A stretch of DNA of 64,000 bases. It comes from Symsagittifera roscoffensis. Its lineage: Eukaryota; Xenacoelomorpha; Acoela; Convolutidae. A model generated the notes under the pieces. It was given only the letters and a program-made list of their open reading frames with translations. It ran no database searches and was not told the origin of the DNA. The stretch lies in contig NC_087068.1 in NCBI RefSeq assembly GCF_963678635.1, positions 2,730,001-2,794,000 of the forward strand, read 5' to 3'. Every line of letters starts with the position of its first letter. The first letter of the stretch is position 1. This document shows positions 43,196 to 56,277 of this stretch, piece after piece. Position numbers and translations under genes: made by a program.

Positions 43196-43930
43196 TGATA
43201 AAAAATCAGATCACCCCATAAATTGCAACTGAAATCAAATTGAATATAATAATTTGAAATAGAATTTAATTGTTTGGTATAATCCATCAATCGCGCAAGA
43301 ATCCCAACAAACAGTAGTTGTACCAATTTTATCAAACATGCATCAAGACGGTTGTTCAAATTGACCTTAAGTTAAACGGGTAGTGTTCTAAATCCACACT
43401 TGACAAAATTGTTCTACAAATAAAGTTCAACCTCAGTTTTAAACTTCAAGAAAAAGTTTGAATCAACATAAATTGGGGGAAAACATGAAATAACAAAAAG
43501 TAAGAGAACAATTTATATGAACTCTTGAAATTTGTGAGCGAAAATGTTAAATGTGAATCTGTGATTTTCATAAAATTACTACCTCCAAATAACTCTTGAA
43601 GTTCTTGAACAATCAAGCAAGAGCAAAAAAATCGTGATCGACCCCAAACAAAACCACAAATTTTTTTGATTGTTACAAGAACAAGAGAGTTACACATCCT
43701 TCTCAGAGATCTTTGTTCTCTATTTTTTGGAATGAATTGCAAAATTTCTAATGATTTAAATAATAGGAAATACTGAATTAACAATTTCGTTTTCTATTTT
43801 TCTCTTAGTAGCGTTATTCTACAGTTTTTATGCCAAATTTCTAGTGAAACAAATTATGTATTTCAAAACTTTTCAAAATTGTGTACTTTTGCTGTTTTTG
43901 GCGCCTAGAGAAAATAGGCATAGTTTAAAT

Positions 43931-44929
43931 TCAATGCAAGTGCTTGTAAATTGTAGCAAACTTCCAGTAACATCTTATTAGTAGTGTTATGCATCATGTA
44001 TCTTATGAGTTTTGAATTTCTGGCTATAAAAAGTATCCGAGACAAGATTCTTCGAGATAATTTACTGTCAGATCATTCTTCAAGTGTAGTTTTCATCAAT
44101 CATTTTTCAAATTTTTTTCTCTGTATCCTAATTAACTGCAACAAATCTGCACAGAAATGAAAAAATATATATCTTAAAGAAAAAATCCCTGATCTGCTTT
44201 CTTTTAAAAAAATTGCAATTTCGTTGCTTTCTGTCTCGAGATTGAAAGCTTGTCCAAGAGTACTTTTTTCAGCGCCGAAAGTTAGTCATTTGAGGTTTCA
44301 GGATGACTTCAATCCATAACAAAATTAAAGAAGGATAGCTAGTTGCTGTTCAAGTAGCACAGAATGTTCCAAACAAAATCTCAGAATCTTTTCTTTCAAA
44401 TTAGTGATTATTATTATGCGTCGGAAGCTGATAAAAATACACAAACAAATTTAGCATAAACGACAATGAAATTTTCTTCTAAAAATAAACAAGAGAAAAG
44501 ATATTTTTCTTCAATTAATAAACAAGAAAAAAGAGAATTTTCTTCTAAAAATAAAAATGAAAAAGAAAAATTGAAACTTTTATTTGCCAGGAAGCGCTAG
44601 CTGAGGCATCTAGAACTATTTTTTTGATAACATCTTTTTTTTGCTTTGTTTGCTAATTAATTTTCATATATGTTGTCTTCTTCTCGAAACCTGTAATATG
44701 TTGATTGGTCGGAACAAATTATAACAAGCCAAGCAAAGTATTTTTACGACTAGTTAGTATCATCAGATGCCATTTAGTGTATTCAGTTGCGAGTGGAGAG
44801 CTGCGCCCTGAATTACTGAACTATTATTGTCAAATCTTTTCTAAACTGAAATACTGAACTATTATCGTCAAATCTTTTCCACAGGGTGCTTGTTATTAGT
44901 TTTTAGGCACCACTGAACAGATTAATACT
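43931..44929. other. No gene seen
   Basis: AT-rich DNA between copy B and the partial copy C. AAAGAT..TTTTCTTC phrases are repeated at about 44470-44550. Confidence 0.45.
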
Positions 44930-45350
44930 AGCGCCAATTCTGGTCAAAAATGGGTGGAAAATTAACTTACTAGAAAAAGCCAAGTTTTTTAAAATCTCAT
45001 TTTGTGTTTTTTGCGGCGCTGAAAATTTTGATTAATAAGTATGATTTCTACATTTCGCAGAGGATCTATGAAAAATTACCCCGCCTGTCTAAGCATTATC
45101 CGTTTCGTTTACATCCCCACATTCCAGACATTGATTTTGCCTAGAAGGGCTACGTTTTTTGCGACTCAAGGGCGTCTAGAACTTTCACATGGTACCAAAA
45201 TTGCAGCCGTACTCAGTCGAGTTGTGATAGTCCTGAAGCTGGACGTCAAGTGTGAGCTCGTCCTCACACACTATCATTGTCATGGCAGGCGATCTATTAC
45301 TCATCTGTCGATCTCGAAAAGAACACCTTACCACCAAACTAAAAACTAAC
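44930..45350. repeat. Segmental duplication, partial copy C
   Basis: CCTGTCTAAGCAT at 45081 and TTGCAGCCGTA near 45202 match 36343 and 36473 in the lead-in to copy B, in the same order. It is cut off before the conserved protein blocks. Confidence 0.6.
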
Positions 45351-45406
45351 TACAAAGTTCCCTAATAATTCACGCACATGCAACTGTATAGAATAATGCT
45401 TAGTTT

Positions 45407-46500
45407 CATCAACCGTCATTTTTGTCAAATGGGTATATCAATTCGTTTTATTTGTACAGAAACTCTTCAGAAATTTTAATTAAACAGAAATTTCCAGGGT
45501 TGACCTCATATACCAAAATTGTTGGTCATATCATTCCATAAACCAAGTCGATGAAAAAAAAATTAATGATACAAATTTCATACATTTTCTCAAATGGTGT
45601 CATCGAAATTTCAAAGAGCTTTTTTCTTGTTTTGGTATAAAAGTCGGTGTATCGTACTAAATATAAAAGAAAAACTTTCAGTCAAAAAAATGCTTATCAT
45701 ACAATTTCCATATAAGGAAACTGTATAACTAGCACTTTTTGATGGCGACAACAAAAAAGATTCCGAGTAATTTTGAAATTGCCCTAATTTTTTTTTCTAA
45801 ACTGCAAATCGTATTTTGTACTCAAAAAACATTTTCCAAAAAAAAATTTTGCATGCGATATTTAATTTTTTGTGTTCATAAGGTAGTCCTGGATTAACTT
45901 GGATTTTTTCCGTTTCTCTGGATAATTTTTTTCAAAAACGCCAAACACTTCTATTTCTTTTGTCGGGCATGTTTATGTATGCCTTGATCATTATTTGATA
46001 ATTTGAAAACTGATGTAAAACTAATTTTGAAAACTAATTTACAACTAATTTTGTAATAGTCATCTTAAAAAAGTTTTGCCAAAATTTAAAAGTTTGATGC
46101 TTTTAGTTAATGATTTGTGCAAGATAATTCTTACAGAACTTAGGTCGTTTCCAATGGTTTATTATTGCAAGACGATCAAACATTTGGTGACTCTAGTTTT
46201 GAAAAAATTATGATTTTTTTCATCTGCGTTCAGTCACAAACACATCCAATAAGTTTTGAGAAGTTAAATTTAAATAAGAAATCGTTTTTTTTTTTGGTTT
46301 ATGGGAAACTGCTAGTCATACAATTTCCATGTGTAAAAATTACTACTCATTGACTTTTTATGCAATTTTCTGTACTTATGGAATTGCATGAAAACTTGTA
46401 TGATTGCATTTTTGGTCAACCCGGGATCATCGATAGTCATTTTTGTCAAATGGGTAGAATAATTCAATTTAATTGTTCAGAAACTCTTTTAATGGTTTGA
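45407..46500. repeat. Near-identical 70-bp direct repeats around a family 2 element
   Basis: A stretch containing GTCATTTTTGTCAAATGGGTA occurs at about 45415 and again at about 46436, each followed by an AATTC..TTTAATTG or TTTATTTG..CAGAAACTCTT phrase. The family 2 element (45494-46425) lies between them. Confidence 0.6.
45494..46425. mobile_element. Family 2 foldback element
   Basis: It begins CCAGGGTTGACC and ends GGTCAACCCGGG as imperfect terminal inverted repeats. Inside, GCTAGTCATACAATTTCCAT-type phrases occur in opposite orientations towards each end. No transposase frame is seen, so it is non-autonomous. Confidence 0.65.
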
Positions 46501-47680
46501 AAAATATGTTCTAAAACACCTTACAAATTGTGTCTGATTGGTTCCAATTCCTATCGTTTTTTTTTAGAAATTGAGTAACCAGAGTTTTCAAACATGTACC
46601 AGATAAACTGTATATTCTAAAGGTAGAATACCAGGTTGTCACAACTATCAAGTTCAATTTTGAAGCCAACTCGCGTCGATCATTATTAGCGGGCAAAAAA
46701 CTGCAAAGCGTTTGCCCAAGGGGTTAGATGAGCAAGCACGTGATCACAAATTTGCGGCGCTTGTTATTTAGAGCAGTTGTCGGATTTTAATCCAATTTTG
46801 CTGCGTTGAAAACGTTTTTCATACAGCCAGTTTTGCGTGAATTTTTTATTTGTTCACAGCGTTCCTGTTTTTTTTTCACAGCATTTCCCGGAGAGCGAGG
46901 TGAGCAACAATAGGTTTAATTTGAACAGCCGCCCTTTGTTCTTTTTTCATCTCAAGAGGGAATTGAAATACAGACTTGTTTGACTTTTTGATAAACCAAG
47001 ACGGCTTGTTGGTGCAGATTATTAAAAGTTTTATTGGTATAAGTCAAAAGTATTCCCAACTTCATATAACTGAAGTGGATTAGTTCGTTAAAGCGTGAGA
47101 AAATTTGGGTTCAATTCGACGACCTTCGTAAATGGGTTGATGGCGTAAATCGCATGAAAGGGCCATTCTAAAATTCAAGCAGGAAAGTGCGTTTTGAGTT
47201 TCTTGCAAAAAGTTTTTGTGACATCAGGTAATTGATAGCTTAAAACAGTGTTTTAGTATCAGTTTGCTTAATTTACCGAGCCTGAAAACCCTTTGTTTCA
47301 AATTTTTGAAGTTCAGAAAAATCACATCATGTTATCGTCAACGTTAAGTAATTAACCTTGCAATCAGCAAGGTTATTGTATAAAATAGTGCCCTTAAAAT
47401 GTTTTAGGGGTAGGATGTTAACTTAAAAATGTCAACCAAACAGAAGCGAATATTTTATACCAATCGCTAAAGGCAATTTGAATCCAAAGCAATGTGGTAC
47501 CAGTGAACTATCTTAACTTGCTCTTTCCGAGGGAAGAGGACGTTAGTTGTAAATAAATAAGACAAAATTTATCTTGGATGAGATTGGCATGATTCCATAT
47601 GCTTTAGAAAACTGATTTTATCCATTTAGGAAAAAAGATCAGTTTAGCATCCCGCACTGACAGAAATGGTTTCCGGTCGT
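46426..47680. other. No gene seen
   Basis: AT-rich DNA with no supported gene on either strand. Confidence 0.45.
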
Positions 47681-48790
47681 TTTAAATTGATTTTAAATCG
47701 ATTTTAAATCAATCCAAATCGATTAACCATGCACATTTTACGACCTTAAATGGATTTTAAATCGATTTAAATCGATCTTTTTGAAAATTTCAAATCAACT
47801 TGAGTGTCTAAAAATCGATTTAAATCGATTTCGATGGATTTTCCGACTTACTAAAATCCATCCAAATCTCACTTAAATCCATCAGAATCTCGCTTAAATC
47901 CATTTTAAATCGAATTAAATCGATCTTTTCGAAAATTTTAAATCAATTTAAGTGTCTAAAAAATCGATTCAAATCGATTTCGATGGATTTTCCGACACAC
48001 TAAAATCGATGTGTTGCTAACACGGTGAAAAAAACATAACCTTTAAAAAAATGTTGCCATTTTTTATTCTCGATTTTTTAAACATAAAAACTCGTGCCAG
48101 ATGTTATAGAATTCAATAAATGATCCACATAAATCAGGTTTTAAATTCAAAAATTGGCAATAAAATCATAGAAAACCATTGTAAATCAGATTATGGGCAA
48201 AATCTTGTGTAACAAACCAAAAAAGGGTCAGGTAAAATTAAATTGTGATCTGAATCATATGCAATAAAATCTTACAAAATCATGAGATTAAGTCAGATTT
48301 TAAGCAGCAACCTATGAAACTAATCAAGAAAAGGGTTAGAATTTTATGGATTTTATGGATATTTTGGTCTTTTTATTTGGTCTTTTTATGCTACAATACG
48401 CAATGGATGTAAAATGAAAAATGATAGGCAAGAAATAAATGCAATAAAAATTTGAAACTGATAAAACTCGAATGGAAAAAATCGATTTAAATCGATTTAG
48501 ATCCGTTTTAATTCCCTTAAAAATAAAAACAAATTCAGACTGGAAAAATGCATTTAAATTGATTTGAAATCGATTTGGATCCATTTTTTTAGCTGGGATT
48601 TAAGATCAATTTAAATCGATTTTAAATCGATCCAAATCAATCTTCATCTCTTTAATTTAATCTTTGTACTTTTTTCATACTAAAATCGATCTAAATTTAA
48701 TCAACGTGCTTTTTTCATACTAAAATCGGTTTAAATTTAATCAACGTACATTTTTCATACTAAAATCGATCCTAATCGATTTTTGTCAGA
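47680..48790. repeat. Degenerate array of palindromic AAATCGATTTAAATC-type repeats
   Basis: Dense runs of ATCGAT alternating with TTTAAA at 47685-48010 and 48475-48790, separated by about 470 bp of ordinary AT-rich DNA. Both strands read alike because each core is palindromic. Units of 12-16 bp are irregular. No coding potential. Confidence 0.75.
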
Positions 48791-49107
48791 TCTCAGACTA
48801 TTCCCAATAACATAATTACAGTTTTGTTATTTGGTATTACTAATTTACACCATTTATCTATTGTTGGGAAAACAAAGAGATAATGTACACATGTTTTAAA
48901 AAAAATTCGCACCACAAATTAAAACTAAATTCATTTTGAAACACTTCGATTTAGTGATGTACAAAAAAGTCCTTTCGTTATTTATTTACAGTAAAAATTA
49001 AAATGCGAGACTAGTTATTGGAGAAAGCAAGGAACCAAATTGACTACTTTATAACTTCGAGTGTTTGAAGTCATTTTTCCAGCACACAAACCCGAGTCTT
49101 TGCTCAC

Positions 49108-49930
49108 CCGGGTCGACTTACCCACAAAGAAACTGAAGATTATTTCCATAAATGGAAATAATGGAAAAAGCGAGTGAAATTTCATACAGTGAAAACTTTC
49201 ACTGTACAATTTTATACAGTGAAAATTTTATGACTGGCATTTTTTCAAAATATCGTTTTTATCTCTATCAGCAAAACCTTCGAGAAAACTCAAATTTGAT
49301 ACTTTAAAAGTACTGGTTTTAAAATTGATTTTGGAGAAAAAAAACAAATCCTGAAAAATTTGAGCCTCAATTTTTCTTAAAAAAAGCTAGTCGTACTACC
49401 AGAATTGTTTGCCTATGTAATTTTCAAACGAAACCTAAAATTGGAGGGATAGTTTTTCAGTTCTTTTTTAGTCGCAAAAACATATCTCGGTACAATGGAA
49501 CACATTTCGAAAAAATTGTATGCAAGTTTAGAGTTGTTTGAGTGTTACCTAAACTAGGCAGAGCCTTTTTGCACCTAAAATTTCATAGTTGTTTGTTTTG
49601 TGTGAAACCAGACTTTTTTATTCTTAATTAAAGGCATTTCAATAAAATAGGCGGCAACTTACAAACACTCGATTTTTTTTTAAAAAAGTCAATTTTTAGC
49701 CGTATACAAAGAGTGAGAAAAATTTGATATAATTATGTGTGGAATTGCAACCATAATTTCCATGATTTCCATGGAAAATCTCCATATGCAGTTTATCTGC
49801 AGGATTATCGTCACCCTACTTATTTCTCTTATGCTACAATCTTTGGATATTGTGTTTAGGTTTAAACACCAAAAGTTAAAGTCAATTTCAATCCTCTTTT
49901 CATATAAGGAAAAAATGTTAGTTAAACATT
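49108..49930. repeat. Single diverged copy of the 1.13-kb tandem unit and its flank
   Basis: It opens with CACCCGGGTCGAC. From 49590 on, the phrases GTGTGAAACCAGA, TTTAGCCGTA, AATCTCCATATGCAGTTTAT and TTGGATATTGTGTT match in order those of the units at 2716-7228. Confidence 0.65.
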
Positions 49931-49944
49931 TTCATAAAACTAAT

Positions 49945-50469
49945 AAGACTGCTCGTATCAGGGCGAAGCTCTGAATGTTCCGACTGCCTTTTAAGGTTTA
50001 TGGAGCAGTAATCATATAAAAAATTAAATGAAATAAAATAAAATGAAATTTTTTTTCTTCTCAAATTTGAAAATTTTTATGAAAATCATCCCCCGACACG
50101 CCATATAAAGTACAAAAAGATAGATTTCGTTCCTTGCAACAAATCAATTATGGCAAATAAGCTTCGTTCAACCAATTTGGAACGATTGATAAGACGGATT
50201 AAGTCTCCGCTTACGCGTTAATAGCGCGAATTATATCGCGCGTTAATTGTCCCAAATTGGTCAAAATGGCCAAAATGGCAATCTTTAAACCCTCATAACC
50301 ATACGAAAAATAATCACAGGTAAAATATCTTTTCTAATTTAAGCTCAGGACAACAACCTTTAAAAAAATCCGTCAAGAATGGCTAGTTAAAAAGTCGAAA
50401 CTTGTCTGAAGAAAAAAAAACCCATCCCGAGCACAAATATTCCGTTACTTTCGTATCGAAAGTCGGAAC
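49945..50469 (-). repeat. Family 1 dispersed repeat, reversed full copy
   Basis: Full-length and in reverse orientation: the 3' hairpin end is on the left (ATCAGGGCGAAGCTCTGAA) and the 5' end AAAGTCGGAAC on the right. It contains the GCGCGA..TCGCGC palindrome near 50220-50250. It follows directly on the preceding repeat. Confidence 0.8.
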
Positions 50470-50858
50470 AAAAATGCTAGTCACAATATCATACTGCCAA
50501 ATTGCCAGTCACACAAGTTCACAATGCGAAAAAGGCTAGTCATAGTTATCATATGGTTTTCTGGACGTGTAAAATGCTAGTTTCACAATTGTTAATGCAA
50601 AATACAACCTAATGAAAAATTTAAGCTTTTCAAGTGCTTTTTTGCAGGCTTCTACCTAATTAATTGGCTAATAAGCACAACAACCATATTTTGTCTTTTT
50701 TTGTTTGTAACTCTTCTGTTTTGTTTCTTAACTTCATACTCATCAACAAGGCGTTTAAATTTTGGCTGAAAAAAGAGCGAAAAGATTTTGTTCACAAAAG
50801 AAACAAAAAAATTATTTTTTTGTTGTGAAATGTTGAATTAAATTTAGTGCCTTTTAAA

Positions 50859-51181
50859 ACTTGAACCAAATAGGCTTAAGTATATTTAAGTTTTCATTAG
50901 TCAGTGAACGTAATAATATGTTTGCAAGCTAAATCAGGCCAGTTAGACTGACATAATTTTTCAAAAGTTAACTTGATCTGGCTATTGCTTTTGTTTTGCA
51001 TTACCAGTTTACCAATGGAATTGTTTTTTACCTTATCTACAAACGCACATAATATTGACAATCCTTTTTGGAAAAATCATTTCAACCTAAATGGCCTGAT
51101 TTAGCACACACATAATTTTACGTTTGCTGACTTATGGAAACTCAAACTTAAAAATATTCTTCAACCTATTTGGTTCAAGCT
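50859..51181. mobile_element. Foldback MITE-like element with arms of about 115 bp
   Basis: The left arm starts ACTTGAACCAAATAGGCTTAAG and holds GCTAAATCAGGCCA; the right arm is its reverse complement, ending GGTTCAAGC at 51180. Arms look roughly 75-80% identical and are separated by about 90 bp. The left and right outer ends both lie in AT-rich DNA with no clear target duplication. Confidence 0.75.
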
Positions 51182-52027
51182 ATAAGAAGCACTTCGTTTA
51201 ACTCAACATTTAAGAACAAAAAAAAACACTTTCAAAAAGAGAATCCTTGTTTTTTCAACAGCCAAATTTTAAACGTCTTGTTGATGAGCATGAACATTAA
51301 AAAAAGTTTTATCAAAAATTTTTTTTTTGGTTTACACGTTGGTCGTCACGGTTTATTTCTAAAAATTCAAAATTTAGCCGTAAAAGTTATTGCATTTGTT
51401 ATTTTAAAGTCAAAGTAAACTATCTGCATTTTGATTTTTTTTGCGTTTAAGAGCTATTATATTTGAGATAGAAGCGATAAAATATGCACTTGAAATGCAC
51501 TGATTTTTCATTAGATTGTGCATCTAGCACTAGCAAAAAAAATAATACATCAATTGAAATGCCAAAACGACACTCTAGTGTTCGTTAAGGACAGTTAAAA
51601 ATCACATTAAAAAGTAGGTTTCCCATACCATTTAATCTTGAGCATCTATATTGGTTCTACAAACCAAGTTAAAACAGAGAATAAAACAACCTGGTACAAA
51701 TTTTAAGCAATGCTTTCGCTGAATTCTTTCTGTGTAACTATATGTACGCATTTACAGCAAATTTACAGCAAATGTTGTTTTTATATACCCAGGTTGTCAG
51801 AAAACGCTATTCATCTAAGTTCACACATGCGAAACTAGCATTTTACGAGTCCGAAAAATTGTATGACAACTCTACAACTGGCTTTTCTCGCATAGTGAGC
51901 TTTTGTGACTGGCGCTTTTCAGGTTATGAAAAAGTGAGAAAAAATTCTTTAGTTTTATAAAACTGTTTAATTAGCGTTTTTGCTTGTGTGAAAAGAGAAA
52001 TGAGTATTACTTTAACTTTTGGACTTT

Positions 52028-52064
52028 AACCTGGAACAACAAAACTCTTTTGTTGTTCAAGGTT
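52028..52064. repeat. Strong 17-bp hairpin
   Basis: AACCTGGAACAACAAAA and TTTTGTTGTTCAAGGTT pair with one mismatch around a CTC loop. Confidence 0.75.
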
Positions 52065-55000
52065 TTATAATAGTTTCGAAGCAATTTTTAGAGCATCCAG
52101 GTTTCTCCATAATACAAAAAAGTGAAAAATTTCATTAGAAAAATTTTAAGATGGCAATTTTTAACAAAAAAAAACAAAAAAATATTAAACAATTAAAAAA
52201 TTGTTGAAACATCTTCAAATATGTTTCTATATCTAAATTCAAATAAAAAATCAGGATTTGATTTTTTTCCAATTTTTTGGTTTCAATCGTTTTGCTCAAA
52301 GTGCATGCATCTCCAAAAAAATCCAAATTGGAAATTTTGATTGTTTTTTATCAATAGTTGACCAATATATACGTTTTCAACGGTTACAATTTTTTTAAGA
52401 GACTTTAAAACTCAACTGTAACGAATCATTTCATAACGCTCAGGACGTGCTGTAAGTGAGGAGCAGTTTTATTTCGACACAAATTTTAGTTTTTGTTTCA
52501 AGAAAATCAATGGTTAACTTTGTTCAATATGCTTTTGTACTATGCGAAATAGGAGAATTTGTGTACTAATTATGAGAAAACTCTTTAGCATTTTTGAGAT
52601 CAACTATCCGCATTTGCGAGATTTAGCATTTGTGAGAAAACTTTTTCCACTTGGTTTGTCGTAACGTGGTCCCTTTACTGTCCTCAGGTATTGGGTTCAC
52701 GTTTTTTTTTCGGTACGTATGGAACTGATTATTTTTTTCGGTAAAAATGAACTGTTCTATTTTATTTTCTCAGCTCAAGTTTTTTCCGCATAGGTGGCAC
52801 ATTACGGAACTTTCTTGTGCTGTAAGCAAGTATCATGGTAGTTGCAAGTGTTGTTCATTTTCATTTCGGGGTGAACATATATTTTTTTAATCGTTACGAA
52901 ATCAACTTTTTAGTTCAACTGGTGACTGCTCAAAAACTGTCGGCTTTGTTTTAGCTTTGTTCTGATGCCTATTGAAAATTCAAATGAGTTGTTTGCCTAG
53001 ATGTTTGCCTAACTTTCTATTTGATGAATCAGTTTTTAGGAAGTATACGTTATTGGGTTTAGTGTATTTCATTTTATTTTTTGAGACCCTCAGAACTTTT
53101 TTTCAATTTTTGCGAAAACTTCAGTTTTTTTTCAAAATTATGCTAAGGATTTAAAAAAATAGTTTCACCTTTATTGTGAGCCTGCAAAATTGTGTAGTCT
53201 CTTTGCACTTTACTTCAATATCTACAGCCTTCGAAAGGTCGGGTTTTTTTTTATTTTTTCTCAAAAACAATTTATCTAAATCGAACGGAAACGGGTCGTG
53301 GAAAGCTTCTCTGGCGAAACAGCTAGACCCATTAAAAAAAATTCGATCTTCATAACAATCAAATTTTTGACTTTTGGTTATTTTAAAACCTTTTTGACTT
53401 TTCTCAAAAACTACCTTCAAAAATATGAGATTTTGGGTTCAATCCAAAGAACAGCTACGCTCATTTTTGATAAGTGGCTACTACCCTACTAACTACTACC
53501 CTACTAAATTTCTATCTTGACTTTGATCCTTGACTTCTGTCCTGCCAACTCTGATGTCATGAAGCTAATCGATACAAGAAGTTGTTAAAAGCCTGCCTTT
53601 AAAAGCGGCCTTTCCCAATTGATTTTAGAAAAAAGTTTACAACCTTCAAAACCATTCTTGAAACCTAGACCGTTTTTTAACTGTGTTTTTCTCGAAAAAA
53701 TTCGGCCAGTACTTAGATTAAGCGTTCAATAAAAAAACCCGGTTTGGGAACTCGGAAAGCCAAAATTCTTTTAAGGTTTGAGTGTATATTAGGAACTTTT
53801 TTGCTTTTTCTTAAAAACTATCCTATCAAATCTGAGATGAAGTGTTCAATAGTAAAAGCTGGTTGCTATATCTTTTATTGAAAAAGCGACGAATCCTCTG
53901 TTTATTGCAAGAAAAATGTTGTCCTTAATTTTCACTCATCTCACTTATTTTAGTTGAAAAAAAACTAAGCGTTTGGGCAAAGCCCAATTTTTGAAACTTT
54001 GAAAATAACTATTTTATTTCGCATCAGTATAAAAAAATTAGAAAATATCAGACAGTTACTTCCATTTTTAGTGGAATCCCTAGTTTTCTTTAGGCCTGAC
54101 ATACAATAGTTTTGGTTAAATTTTTGTAGCATTTTTAATTTTTCGAGTTAAGCTTTTTTGTTAGTGTTGTATTATCATTGGTGCGAATCTCCGCTTCGTC
54201 TCGGTTTAGAAAGTATTCAAATAAAATTTTGTAACGTTTCGCAGGAGAAACTCTTAACTTAAAATTTTATTGAAAGAAATTTCGCTATCTCACAACTTTC
54301 TTCTAAGAAAGATCCGTTTCTTGTAACATTCTAGTAGCCTAACTTTGTAAGAAATAAAAATCAAAGAAATATTCTGTTGGTCAATCCAGTGTCAAGTGAC
54401 AACTTTCAAGTCTCTTTACTTTAAATTGCGGATTGTTTTTTAGTATTGTTCGAAGAAAGCGCGGAAAATTTATGCTTGGGTTAGGTTTTTTATTCAGTCA
54501 ATTGTTTTGCCTTTTTTAAAATACTATTTGATTTTGTTGACTTGCCAACAAAATTAAAATGATACTTTACCTGTATCCGTTCCCGTAAAATTACGGTGGT
54601 TTGAAAATAGCTAATTTGGCCAATTCATGAGCGATATATTCCGGTCTTATAACACTCATAAGCAGCAAACTAGTGCGTTCCAAATTCAAATGAGGCCAGC
54701 GATTGAATTGAGACCAGCAATTGAATTGAGGCTAGCAAATTCAGGATTAAATGACCTTTAAAAACTCTAAACGATTTTTGACAAGCTGTGGGATGAAAAA
54801 AGGAGCTGAAGCTTTTAAAGAAGTTCAAATTACCTCTGTCCTCTTTCAATCTCTGTTTTGCAAACCAAAGGAAAAATTGAAAGTCAATCTTTGAGCAAAC
54901 TTTTGCGTACAATGAAAAAAAAGAATGAGTCAATCCGATCAGCATGAAGGCTCATGTAGAGATTTTTTTTGCTTCCGAGGAATACATTTTTGAACATCTT

Positions 55001-55299
55001 CGAATCTCAATAGCAAAAAACTTTTTAGAAAATATCTGTCGACCCAAACAAATACCGAATTTAACGGCATGCCTTTAAATATATACCTTTGAAAAATTGT
55101 CTAGTTTCTAATTCAAAGCATTTTCAGTTTTGTCCGAGTTGCATGAAAATGTATATGGTTTGTTGCCTTGTCATTTATGTGTTTGCTTTTCACAGGTTGT
55201 TCCGACTTTCGAAGAAAAACGGAATATTTATTCTCGGCGTGAATTTTTTTATTCAGTCGATTTTCGCTGATCGAAATAATAGTTTTCAACCAATTTTTT
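52065..55299. other. No gene seen; short tandem triplication
   Basis: About 3.2 kb without a supported gene. ATTGAATTGAGGCCAGCAA-type units of about 18 bp are repeated three times at 54690-54742. Confidence 0.45.
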
Positions 55300-55680
55300 T
55301 ATACCGCATTTAAGATATTTTTTTACCTACGATCATTTTTTGTAAAACTCTGGGGTTTGAAAAGTGCCGAATTGGCCGTGTTTTGGACTAAGTAATGCGC
55401 ACTTTGAAGAATCTGTTCATATTGCTGAGAGTGTAACGCGAATTATTTATACGTGGCGAATTATCCCGCACAACAAAATCATTCCAAATTGAATTGAGGC
55501 TAGCTAATTGGATCGGTTGTATTAATTTCATACGACCCAAAATTTCACACTTTGATATTGTCCAAAGTTTATAGGTTTTTATTTTTTTTCCCCAAAAACT
55601 ATTCGATTTGAATTAAGGGACAGTCGGAACATTCAGGGCTTGGCCCTGATATACCAGCAGTCTTGTTTTGTTAACTTCCG
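55300..55680 (+). repeat. Family 1 dispersed repeat, strongly diverged copy
   Basis: The right end is well preserved (CAGTCGGAACATTCAGGGC, then a GCCCTGAT hairpin arm), while the body is recognisable only in patches. Confidence 0.55.
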
Positions 55681-56277
55681 TGAAAAATTAAAGAGTTCCT
55701 TAAATTGGGCCTCAGCCTCATAAAAATAAGAGCCTCACAGCACAAAAAAAACCTGATAATAGTACTATGAATTGGATGTTCCACGCAAATCTTTTGGCTT
55801 CATTCGAGCCTAAATCTAAGTTTGCAACAATTTTCCGTATCGAGGAAAAAGAGATTTAGATATCAATTACGCTGATCTAAATTGAATCTTTAAAACATTT
55901 TTTGAACTAAAATTTCCAAAAACTGAAAAATTGGAACAAAAAAGATATATATGTTGGAGCTAGACTGAGAGCCCCACTCTACAACCTTGATGTACTAAGA
56001 GAGGAAGAAAATTTTCGATCTTAGAAATATGTATTAAAATAAAGAATGGGAATTCCCATATATTAGATAAGGTAAAAGATCTTAAACATTACTGTATTTG
56101 GATGCAAAACTTTCCTAAACTTACCATCTGAAGTTTGAGATCTGAAATCTTGTTTTTAAATATATGGCGAGAACCTATATCGTACAACTGAAAATCTGAT
56201 CCCTTTTCTAAAAGACAGCGGTCGTAGAAGGGAATCGCTGCCTAGCTTCAACATATAGCAAAAAAACCTATTGCTTA

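Larger units (their letters stand above)
36490..43930. repeat. Diverged segmental duplication, copy B, split by a retroelement
   Basis: Homologous to copy A, but interrupted between 40019 and 43182 by the non-LTR element. Copy B is about 0.9 kb longer than A before the insertion, including a minus-strand frame at 38644-38904 with no partner that I could find in A. A third partial copy starts near 44930. Confidence 0.75.

Noticed and set aside
42787-43359. 190-codon minus-strand frame as an independent gene
   Set aside because: Its first 68 codons lie outside the retroelement in flanking repeat DNA; the real start is the ATG at 43155 inside the insertion, and the frame is the broken N terminus of the reverse transcriptase gene.
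51170-51418. 82-codon frame as a gene
   Set aside because: It begins in the arm of the foldback element, is Lys/Phe/Ile-rich by composition and lacks a domain.
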